In this document: positions 5,507 through 11,132 of the stretch, in pieces
Layout of the letters: every line of letters starts with the position of its first letter
Numbering within the stretch: the first letter of the stretch is position 1
Source of the DNA: an uncultured Arcanobacterium sp.
GTDB taxonomy: Bacteria > Actinomycetota > Actinomycetes > Actinomycetales > Actinomycetaceae
Assembly: GCF_947253055.1 (NCBI RefSeq)
Contig: NZ_CAMXYE010000047.1
Span: 1-11,132, forward strand
Direction of reading: 5' to 3'
DNA: 11,132 bases
The notes under the pieces: generated by a model
The model's input: only the letters and a program-made list of their open reading frames with translations
Database searches by the model: none
What the model was told of the DNA's origin: nothing
Position numbers and translations under genes: made by a program

Positions 5507-6508
5507 TTGGCAATAGATAGCGCTGGGCGGAGGTTACCTTCCCGCCGCGAAATCCGTTTGGCGGCGCAGAAAGCTTCGGCAGCAAAAGTATCCGCTGTTT
5601 CGCCAGATTCACCCCGGGAATTTATTGCTGCGGCGCCAGAAAGTGTTTCTGCAGTAGCTGTGACTGCCTATATGCCAGCTTTGGCGAAATATCCTCCGCA
5701 AAAAAGTAGTTTTCCAGCTAAGCATCTGCAGCAGATTCGCCAGAGTTTGCCAGTCCCTTCCTTTATCTCTAGCTTAATAGCAGCGGGAGCTGCGGCTTTG
5801 AGTACTATGGCGCTCGTGCAAGTGCAGGCAGCTATCGCGGCTCCCAAATTCAATACTGCGCAATCCTTACTTTCGGAAGTGGCAGTAGATTCTGCCACTA
5901 CTCCCGATACTTTATTGGCTGCGCCCGGAGCAGATGAGACAGCAAAAATGCAGGCCGCTTTGGAGGCGCTACAGGCAGGGCGGGCACATTGTTTGCCGCA
6001 GGTAGGAGCAAATTCGCTAATCGGAGCACTCGCTCCCAGCGCAGAGGAAATTATTTATTCCCCCCTGCGGAGCGGCACTTATACAATTTCTTCTCCTTTT
6101 GGGGTGCGTTCTGATCCCTTCAGTGGTGCTGCTAAGATGCACGAAGGTCAAGATTATTCAGCTCCAGCTGGTACCCCGATTTATGCGATTGCGGATGGTA
6201 CCGTATTGGCCGCCGGGAAGACGGCGGAGACTGGCTCTGCGAATATAATTGTGATTCAGCATGAGATAAAAGGTGAAGTATTCACTAGCTGGTATCTGCA
6301 TATGTACGACGACGGTATCCATGTAGCTGCGGGCGATAAAGTAAAAGCGGGGCAGGTAATTGCTGCTGTGGGATCGCAGGGGCGTTCTACGGGCGCGCAT
6401 TTGCATCTGGAAATCCACCCAGGAGCTGGGATGAAGACCAGTGCGGTAGATCCGGCAGAGTTTTTAGCTAAGCACGGCGCGGTAGATATCGGAAGCTCTT
6501 GCCGGTAA
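5507..6508 (+). CDS. M23 family metallopeptidase, membrane-anchored
   Basis: A 333-residue putative cell-wall peptidase. The C-terminal LytM/M23 domain (about 193-320) has SPFGVRSDPFSG, the zinc ligands H212 and D216 in HEGQD, H265 in WYLHMY, and H298/H300 in GAHLHLE, so the zinc site is complete and activity is expected. M23 enzymes cut peptide bonds in peptidoglycan cross-links or act as adaptors for other wall hydrolases. The N terminus is a basic, probably cytoplasmic tail with RRLPSRREIRLA, followed by one hydrophobic segment at about 86-111 that should anchor the domain outside the membrane. A linker of ~80 residues joins them. Two cysteines (C162, C332) could pair. The frame has no ATG or GTG before the hydrophobic segment; TTG at 5507 with GCGGGGAAAA upstream is the best start, and earlier codons of the frame extend only to a stop at 5453. 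Confidence 0.87.
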   Translation: MAIDSAGRRLPSRREIRLAAQKASAAKVSAVSPDSPREFIAAAPESVSAVAVTAYMPALAKYPPQKSSFPAKHLQQIRQSLPVPSFISSLIAAGAAALSTMALVQVQAAIAAPKFNTAQSLLSEVAVDSATTPDTLLAAPGADETAKMQAALEALQAGRAHCLPQVGANSLIGALAPSAEEIIYSPLRSGTYTISSPFGVRSDPFSGAAKMHEGQDYSAPAGTPIYAIADGTVLAAGKTAETGSANIIVIQHEIKGEVFTSWYLHMYDDGIHVAAGDKVKAGQVIAAVGSQGRSTGAHLHLEIHPGAGMKTSAVDPAEFLAKHGAVDIGSSCR

Positions 6509-6542
6509 ATCGCTTAGAGATAAAAATTTTTTCGATAAAACT

Positions 6543-6571
6543 TTTACCTAGAAAATTTCTGTCGTTAGAAT
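6543..6571 (+). promoter_or_regulatory. Promoter for the glycerophosphodiester phosphodiesterase gene
   Basis: TTTACC (6543-6548) and TAGAAT (6566-6571) with a 17-base spacer, the most canonical -35/-10 pair in the window. Transcription would begin near 6578, leaving a leader of about 38 bases with GGAAAGG before the ATG at 6616. Confidence 0.5.
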
Positions 6572-6615
6572 AAAAGCAGAGCGTATTAAATGAGCGTGCC
6601 TGGAAAGGTTTGATT

Positions 6616-7425
6616 ATGTCTGCTGCCGGTAGAATGTGGAAATTACAGGAAAAGCCAATAGTTCTTGCACATCGCGCGGGGGGAAACGAGGCGCCCGAAA
6701 ATTCGCTTCTCGCCTTTGCCAATATGGAAGAAAAAGGCTTTAAGTATATCGAAAGTGATGTGCACGCCAGCCGCGATGGGGTAGTGGTAATTTTTCATGA
6801 CGATACTTTGGAACGCACGACGAACGGGCGCGGAAAAATTGCACATAAATCTTGGGCAGAGCTGGCCGAGGTACGGGACCACTCGGGGCATTCTCTATTG
6901 CGATTTGCAGATGTTTTAGAAAAATTTCCGCAGCTAGTCTTGAATATTGATTCTAAAGAGTGGCAGGTAATACGGCATTTAGTGCGTGAAATTAAAATTC
7001 ACGACGCGCAGGAGCGCATTTCTCTCAGTTCCTTTAGTGAAATGCGCTTGAAAGTGTTGCGCCGTCTTCTCCCCGGCGTTACCTCTTCGCTCGGGGAAGG
7101 AGCGCTGGTATTGCTGGTATTAGCTGCGTACTTACCATCGCCATTGCAAAATATTCTCTGCTGGTTTGTGCCTGGCAATAAGCAAAAAGTAGAAGCGGTG
7201 CAAGTGCCGGTAGCAGCCTACGGAATAAAAATTATTACTCCGGCTTTTATTCGGCTGTGCCATCGGCGAGGTCTAGCGGTACACGTATGGACTATTAACG
7301 AAGAAGTGGAAATGCACCGACTTTTGGAGCTCGGTGTAGATGCTTTGATAACTGATGAGCCGAGCCGGGCGCGGCGCGTAATAGAGGATTTTTGGGCATC
7401 TAAGGCAGAAAATCGGCCCGAGTAA
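6616..7425 (+). CDS. Glycerophosphodiester phosphodiesterase (cytoplasmic type)
   Basis: A 269-residue GDPD-family enzyme that hydrolyses deacylated phospholipids (glycerophosphodiesters) to sn-glycerol-3-phosphate and an alcohol. The TIM-barrel motifs are present: LAHRAGGNEAPEN (17-29, with H19 and R20), the metal ligands E46 and D48 in YIESDVH, the second catalytic histidine H61 in FHDDTLERTTNG, IDSK at 111-114, and the C-terminal VHVWTINEE (222-230) and DALITDEP (242-249). No signal peptide, so it resembles UgpQ-type cytoplasmic enzymes rather than secreted GlpQ. A hydrophobic stretch at about 161-186 lies inside the barrel region and is probably a helix-rich insert, not a membrane anchor. 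The ATG at 6616 is chosen over the TTG at 6610 because GGAAAGG lies seven bases upstream of it. Confidence 0.92.
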   Translation: MSAAGRMWKLQEKPIVLAHRAGGNEAPENSLLAFANMEEKGFKYIESDVHASRDGVVVIFHDDTLERTTNGRGKIAHKSWAELAEVRDHSGHSLLRFADVLEKFPQLVLNIDSKEWQVIRHLVREIKIHDAQERISLSSFSEMRLKVLRRLLPGVTSSLGEGALVLLVLAAYLPSPLQNILCWFVPGNKQKVEAVQVPVAAYGIKIITPAFIRLCHRRGLAVHVWTINEEVEMHRLLELGVDALITDEPSRARRVIEDFWASKAENRPE

Positions 7426-7431
7426 TAGAAT
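7426..7431 (+). promoter_or_regulatory. Candidate -10 box (TAGAAT) for aspA
   Basis: TAGAATGCGATTA starts one base after the preceding stop codon and is nearly identical to TAGAATGCAATTA at argS. Transcription would start near 7438, downstream of the ATG at 7430, which supports translation of aspA from 7499 with a leader of about 61 bases. Confidence 0.42.
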
Positions 7432-7498
7432 GCGATTAGGCGAAGAATATTCCGCCGCTTTAGTTTGTATTTTTAACTCACCGATAAGAGAGAATTCA

Positions 7499-8953
7499 AT
7501 GGCGAATCGTAGGGAAGCCGATTTACTCGGCGAAAAAGAAGTGCCGGATAGTGCATACTACGGAATCCACACTCAGCGAGCGCTGGAAAATTTCCAGATT
7601 TCTAATAAAAAAGTGCGGGATATTCCGGATTTCGTGCGCGGAATGGTGCAGGTGAAAAAAGCCTGTGCACTTGCGAATGCCCAGTTAGGAGTACTACCAG
7701 AAGATATAGCCGCAGCTATTGTGGGAGCTTGCGATGAAGTACTGGAAAAAGGGCGTTGCCTTGAGGAGTTTCCAGTAGACCTATTTCAAGGTGGTGCAGG
7801 TACTTCTACCAATATGAACACCAATGAGGTGATCGCTAATTTAGCTTTAGAAGCGCTGGGCTATGAAAAAGGGCGTTACGATATTATTCATCCCAATGAC
7901 CACGTGAATAAGTCCCAATCCACCAATGATACGTATCCGGTGGGGATTCGCCTCGCCGTATACCAAGAAGTACTGTGTCTATTGGAAGAACTGGAAAAGC
8001 TGGAGGCTGCTTTAGCGGTAAAAGGTGTGGAATTTGCGGGGATACTGAAAATGGGGCGTACCCAGTTGCAAGACGCCGTGCCGATGACGCTAGGGGAGGA
8101 ATTTCAAGCTTTCGCCAGTTCTATTCAGAGTGCCAAAGAGGCGCTGGCGCAAGATGCGGAAAAATTGTTATACGTCAATTCAGGAGCCACGGCAATCGGC
8201 ACCGGAGTAAATACGCCGGCGGGTTTTTCGCAAGTAGTGGCAGAAAAACTAGCTGAAGTTACGGGTTTAGCTATTAAAAATGCTCCTGACCTGATGGAAG
8301 CTACTTATGACAACGGCGACCATGTGCTTATTCATTCGCATTTGAAAAGATTGGCGCACAATCTCACCAAGATCTGTAATGATTTACGGCTACTTTCTTC
8401 GGGTCCGCGGGCGGGACTGAATGAGATAAATTTGCCGCAGATGCAGGCCGGATCTTCGATTATGCCCGCAAAAGTAAATCCGGTAATTCCGGAAGTGGTA
8501 AATCAAGTTTGCTTTAAGGTGATTGGCAACGATACAGCAGTATTGTTGGCGGCTGCGGCCGGTCAGTTGCAGCTAAATGTGATGGAGCCAGTGATTCTAG
8601 AGGCGATGAGTGAGTCTTTCCAGCTGCTCACTAATGCTTGCCGTACGCTGCGCCAGCGTTGCATTGAGGGAATTACGGCGAATCGGGAGATTATGCGTTC
8701 CTACGTCATGAATTCTATCGGTATCGTCACCTATCTCAACGATATTCTCGGGCATGAAAAAGGCGATTTAATTGGTAAAACTGCTGCTAAGAGCGGGAAA
8801 AATATAAAAGAAGTGGTTTTGGAATTAGGGCTGCTCACAGAAGAGGAAATCGATACCTATTTGTGTGAAGAGGTATTTTTGAATCCTGAGTTCTCCGGAA
8901 AGATATATAAGCCAGGTGAAAAAGGTTTGCCGCCCACTCCAAGTGCGAGTTGA
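7499..8953 (+). CDS. aspA: Aspartate ammonia-lyase (aspartase)
   Basis: Converts L-aspartate reversibly to fumarate and ammonia, linking amino acid use to the C4-dicarboxylate pool; a cytosolic homotetramer in the family. The 484-residue product shows the superfamily signature GSSIMPAKVNPVIPE, which carries the catalytic serine loop, and the aspartase-type segments FQGGAGTSTNMNTNEVIANL and NDHVNKSQSTNDTYPVG. Fumarase C would be expected to have QTGSGTQTNMN-like sequence at the first of these, so aspartase is favoured. The frame is open to an ATG at 7430, but the 23 extra residues are not like the family N terminus, and that ATG sits in a probable -10 box. The ATG at 7499 begins MANRREADLLGEKEVPDSAY, a normal aspartase start, with a modest AAGAGAG upstream. 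The last three codons fall just before a tandem repeat that includes the stop. Confidence 0.94.
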   Translation: MANRREADLLGEKEVPDSAYYGIHTQRALENFQISNKKVRDIPDFVRGMVQVKKACALANAQLGVLPEDIAAAIVGACDEVLEKGRCLEEFPVDLFQGGAGTSTNMNTNEVIANLALEALGYEKGRYDIIHPNDHVNKSQSTNDTYPVGIRLAVYQEVLCLLEELEKLEAALAVKGVEFAGILKMGRTQLQDAVPMTLGEEFQAFASSIQSAKEALAQDAEKLLYVNSGATAIGTGVNTPAGFSQVVAEKLAEVTGLAIKNAPDLMEATYDNGDHVLIHSHLKRLAHNLTKICNDLRLLSSGPRAGLNEINLPQMQAGSSIMPAKVNPVIPEVVNQVCFKVIGNDTAVLLAAAAGQLQLNVMEPVILEAMSESFQLLTNACRTLRQRCIEGITANREIMRSYVMNSIGIVTYLNDILGHEKGDLIGKTAAKSGKNIKEVVLELGLLTEEEIDTYLCEEVFLNPEFSGKIYKPGEKGLPPTPSAS

Positions 8954-8982
8954 GTTCAAAATTAGCTGAGTTCAAAACTAGC
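8951..8982 (+). repeat. 16-bp tandem repeat spanning the aspA stop codon
   Basis: Two head-to-tail copies of tgagttcaaaa[t/c]tagc (8951-8966 and 8967-8982) with one mismatch. The first three bases of copy one are the aspA stop. The repeat fills most of the gap between aspA and the convergent tRNA gene and does not form an obvious terminator hairpin. Confidence 0.9.
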
Positions 8983-8992
8983 TTTTAATCTG

Positions 8993-9065
8993 CGCCCCGA
9001 ACAGGATTCGAACCTGCGACCTTTCGCTCCGGAGGCGAACGCTCTATCCCCTGAGCTATCGGGGC
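8993..9065 (-). tRNA. tRNA-Arg (anticodon CCG)
   Basis: Full cloverleaf on the minus strand, 73 bases: acceptor GCCCCGA / TCGGGGC with discriminator G, D-arm GCTC...GAGC, anticodon stem TTCGC / GCGAA with loop CTCCGGA giving anticodon CCG, variable loop AGGTC, and T-arm GCAGG-TTCGAAT-CCTGT with one G-U pair. The 3' CCA is not encoded (the next bases are CAG). It reads the arginine codon CGG and sits upstream of and divergent from argS. Confidence 0.97.
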
Positions 9066-9076
9066 AGATATATTTG

Positions 9077-9105
9077 CGATACTTTTTGTATCGGGTTTCA
9101 GTGTA
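9077..9105 (-). promoter_or_regulatory. Candidate tRNA-Arg promoter and leader hairpin
   Basis: TACACT on the minus strand (9105-9100) is a plausible -10 box for the tRNA, predicting a start near 9093. A perfect hairpin CGATAC-AAAAA-GTATCG (9093-9077) would then form the very 5' end of the precursor, just before the mature tRNA. No clear -35 is seen. Confidence 0.3.
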
Positions 9106-9230
9106 GCAGTGAACGCCGCTAGATTCCGAACTAAGTTTTTGAAGTGTCACACGTAGCACATTGCAGCCGGGCAAATTACTTAATGGCTAAGTTCACCTCC
9201 ACTCGCTAGAGGCTCTGCCGCCCGGCTCGG

Positions 9231-9236
9231 TAGAAT
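9231..9236 (+). promoter_or_regulatory. -10 box (TAGAAT) for leaderless argS transcript
   Basis: TAGAAT followed by exactly six bases and the argS ATG at 9243. No Shine-Dalgarno sequence lies between them or just upstream, so a leaderless transcript starting at the A of ATG is the simplest reading. Confidence 0.55.
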
Positions 9237-9242
9237 GCAATT

Positions 9243-10913
9243 ATGACTCCTGAGGAACTTGCTGAACTTATTGCGAAATCATTGCGCCAGGTGCGTGCGA
9301 ATAAAGAAATTACTTTTACGGATACGGATATGCCTGCCGTGCGAGTAGAGCGCCCGCGGGCCCGGGCGCATGGCGATTGGTCTACTAATATAGCTATGCA
9401 GTTGGCGAAAAAAGCGGGCTTAGCTCCGCGCGATTTAGCGGAGATTTTAGCTGCTGAGCTGCGTAAGGAAAGCGGCATTGCCAAAGTAGAAGTGGCGGGT
9501 CCGGGATTCCTCAATATCTATTTACAGGCGGCAGCAGCAGGAGAATTGGCGCGCAGTATTGTGGAAGCGGGAGCTGCCTACGGCACTTCTACCGTCAATA
9601 AAGGGCAGACAATTAACTTGGAATATGTTTCCGCTAATCCCACTGGCCCAATCCATATAGGCGGTGCACGCTGGGCAGCTGTGGGTGATTCTTTAGCACG
9701 AATCCTGGCAGCTACTGGTGCAAAAGTGGTACGTGAATACTATTTCAATGATCACGGCGCACAAATAGATAGATTTTCTTCTTCCCTTCTCGCGCGCTCG
9801 CGTGGAGAAGAAGTGCCAGCAGATGGCTACGGTGGGGAATATATTTCCACTATTGCTGCTCAGGTACAGGCTGAGCATCCGGAAGTGGATTTCGCCGGGC
9901 TCCCACGAGAAAAAGCGCAGGAACTTTTCCGTAAATACGGCGTAGCGCAGATGTTTGCAGAAATAAAAAAGGAACTTACCGATTTTCGAGTGGAATTTGA
10001 TGTTTATTTTCATGAAGATTCCCTTTACTCCTCAGGAGAAGTAGAAGAAGCCTTAAAGCAGTTAAGAGAGCGGGGTGCCCTCTACGAAAAAGATGGCGCC
10101 ACGTGGGTGCGCACTAAAGAATTTGGTGATGATAAAGACCGCGTAGTAATAAAAACTAATGGGGAAACTGCCTACTTTACGGGTGATATCGCTTATTACC
10201 TCAATAAACGCCGGCGGGGAAGCGACTGCGCCATCTATTTGCTAGGAGCGGACCATCACGGATATATCGGGCGGATGTATGCGATGGCGCGCGCGTTTGG
10301 AGATGAAGCGGGCAGCGGAAAAAATATGGAAATCCTCATCGGGCAATTAGTGAATCTTTTACAGGATGGGGAACCGGTACGGATGTCAAAACGAGCCGGT
10401 AATGTGGTGGTGCTCAGCGATTTAGTGGAAGCGGCCGGAGTAGATGCGGCGCGCTATTCACTGGTGCGCAGTGCAATGGATACGCCCTTGGAAATTGATT
10501 TAGCACTAATATCTGCGCACACCAACGATAACCCCGTCTATTACGTACAGTATGCGCATGCGCGTATCTGCTCAGTAGCGCGCAATGCGCAAGAGCATGG
10601 AGTGGAACGGCGTGATTTTGATCCGGCTTTATTGAATACGCAGACGGATAAGGATCTGCTCGCCACTTTAGCTCGCTATCCGGAAGTGGTAGCCCAGGCG
10701 GCGGAACTGCGCGAACCGCACCGAATTGCGCGCTATATTGAGGAAGTAGCGGGGGCCTATCATGCTTGGTATGGTAAATCGCGTGTCACTCCGCGCGCTA
10801 GTGATCCCGTGACTGCTACTCATCGGGCGCGTTTATGGTTGAATGACGCCGCCGGGCAAGTACTAGCAAATGGGTTGCAGCTTCTGGGAGTAGCCGCTCC
10901 GCAGCAAATGTGA
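9243..10913 (+). CDS. argS: Arginyl-tRNA synthetase
   Basis: Class I aminoacyl-tRNA synthetase charging tRNA-Arg with arginine. The 556-residue product has an N-terminal additional domain (about 1-110) of the ArgRS type, the HIGH-type motif in ANPTGPIHIGGARWAAVGD (HIGG at 138-141, a form common in actinobacteria), the catalytic-domain segment YFNDHGAQIDRF (167-178), LGADHHGYIGRM (334-345), the KMSKS-equivalent RMSKRAG (380-386), and an alpha-helical anticodon-binding domain (about 430-556) ending LLGVAAPQQM, a usual C terminus. Length is normal and all core motifs are present. It is the first gene of a probable argS-lysA unit and lies next to a tRNA that it should charge. Translation from a leaderless message is predicted. 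Confidence 0.97.
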   Translation: MTPEELAELIAKSLRQVRANKEITFTDTDMPAVRVERPRARAHGDWSTNIAMQLAKKAGLAPRDLAEILAAELRKESGIAKVEVAGPGFLNIYLQAAAAGELARSIVEAGAAYGTSTVNKGQTINLEYVSANPTGPIHIGGARWAAVGDSLARILAATGAKVVREYYFNDHGAQIDRFSSSLLARSRGEEVPADGYGGEYISTIAAQVQAEHPEVDFAGLPREKAQELFRKYGVAQMFAEIKKELTDFRVEFDVYFHEDSLYSSGEVEEALKQLRERGALYEKDGATWVRTKEFGDDKDRVVIKTNGETAYFTGDIAYYLNKRRRGSDCAIYLLGADHHGYIGRMYAMARAFGDEAGSGKNMEILIGQLVNLLQDGEPVRMSKRAGNVVVLSDLVEAAGVDAARYSLVRSAMDTPLEIDLALISAHTNDNPVYYVQYAHARICSVARNAQEHGVERRDFDPALLNTQTDKDLLATLARYPEVVAQAAELREPHRIARYIEEVAGAYHAWYGKSRVTPRASDPVTATHRARLWLNDAAGQVLANGLQLLGVAAPQQM

Positions 10914-10950
10914 AAGTAGAGAGCCGCATCGGGCAGAGCAGGAGGAAAAG

Positions 10951-11132
10951 ATGAATTTGGAAAATGTGGCTGCCCCTCGCCCAGATAATAGCTGGAGCGG
11001 AATTTGGTCGCAGCAGGTGGAAGTGCTTGCGCAGGGGGAATATGCGGTGGCGAAAATTCCGGTAAGTGATTTAGCTGCTCGTTTTGGTACTCCGCTGTAT
11101 ATCCTCGATATCGCAGATGCGCGGGCCCGCGC
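10951..11132 (+). CDS. lysA: Diaminopimelate decarboxylase (partial, 5' end only)
   Basis: The first 60 codons of a gene continuing beyond the right edge. The recognisable part is LAARFGTPLYILDIADARARA, the start of the PLP-dependent alanine-racemase-type barrel of LysA, which makes L-lysine from meso-diaminopimelate, the last step of lysine synthesis. The active-site lysine and other motifs lie outside the window. The position directly after argS is the usual actinobacterial arrangement (argS-lysA, often followed by hom and thr genes) and supports LysA over other decarboxylases of the fold. A strong AGGAGG (10940-10945) lies five bases before the ATG, and the gap to argS is 37 bases, so it is probably co-transcribed. 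Confidence 0.88.
   Translation, partial: MNLENVAAPRPDNSWSGIWSQQVEVLAQGEYAVAKIPVSDLAARFGTPLYILDIADARAR

Noticed and set aside
6628..6636. TAGAAT followed by ATG inside the phosphodiesterase coding region
   Set aside because: It lies within the conserved gene after a well-supported start, and the TAGAAT overlaps the ATG, so it is not a leaderless start.
7430..7498. N-terminal extension of aspA from the ATG at 7430
   Set aside because: The 23 residues do not resemble aspartase, the ATG overlaps a likely -10 box, and a normal family start lies at 7499.
7975..8256. 93-residue frame inside aspA
   Set aside because: It is an alternative frame of a well-supported enzyme with no recognisable domain.
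9116..9128. CGGAAT on the minus strand upstream of tRNA-Arg as a SigR -35 element
   Set aside because: No GTT element occurs at the 18-19 base spacing, so the match is only to the -35 half.
8962..9174. 70-residue minus-strand open reading frame
   Set aside because: It runs straight through the tRNA-Arg gene and has no family resemblance or ribosome-binding site.

Overview
The window looks like chromosomal DNA of an actinobacterium of moderate GC content, probably in or near the Actinomycetaceae; genus cannot be decided from sequence alone. The evidence is a SigR/SigH-RsrA type redox sigma and anti-sigma pair followed by the tiny ribosomal protein bL37, the linked aroA-rsgA-hisN cluster, argS followed by lysA, and several genes that appear to lack a 5' leader. 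It reads as core genome: no insertion sequence, phage gene, CRISPR array or integrase is visible.

Left arm (1-3246, minus strand): a probable operon doxX-like, aroA, rsgA, hisN (hisN runs off the left edge). The genes are tightly packed. aroA and rsgA probably share a TTGA stop/start overlap, and hisN also has a leaderless-type promoter of its own. Products are a DoxX-type membrane protein, EPSP synthase (shikimate pathway), the ribosome-assembly GTPase RsgA and an inositol-monophosphatase-fold histidinol phosphatase.

Redox switch (3247-4631, plus strand): a 165-base divergent promoter region, then sigR and rsrA with an ATGA overlap, then a 24-residue bL37 gene closed by a strong 12-bp hairpin terminator. 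The anti-sigma factor keeps the H-x3-C-x2-C zinc motif but carries an extra cysteine-rich block before it and lacks the usual downstream Cys-Cys pair.

Centre (4656-7425): a minus-strand SGNH/GDSL-fold protein in which the catalytic positions look substituted; a 245-base divergent intergenic region with hairpins and a two-tier dyad; a membrane-anchored M23 peptidase starting at TTG; and a cytoplasmic-type glycerophosphodiester phosphodiesterase.

Right arm (7426-11132): aspartate ammonia-lyase, a minus-strand tRNA-Arg (anticodon CCG), arginyl-tRNA synthetase, and the start of diaminopimelate decarboxylase (lysA), which runs off the right edge. aspA, argS and lysA are all concerned with amino acids, and the CCG tRNA is a substrate of the adjacent synthetase.

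No entirely new system was found. The best leads are the cysteine-rich anti-sigma factor, the catalytically degenerate SGNH protein, the repeated TAGAAT-N6-ATG leaderless starts, and the dyad in front of the M23 peptidase gene. Homology statements rest on motif recognition and remembered family sequences, not on searches.
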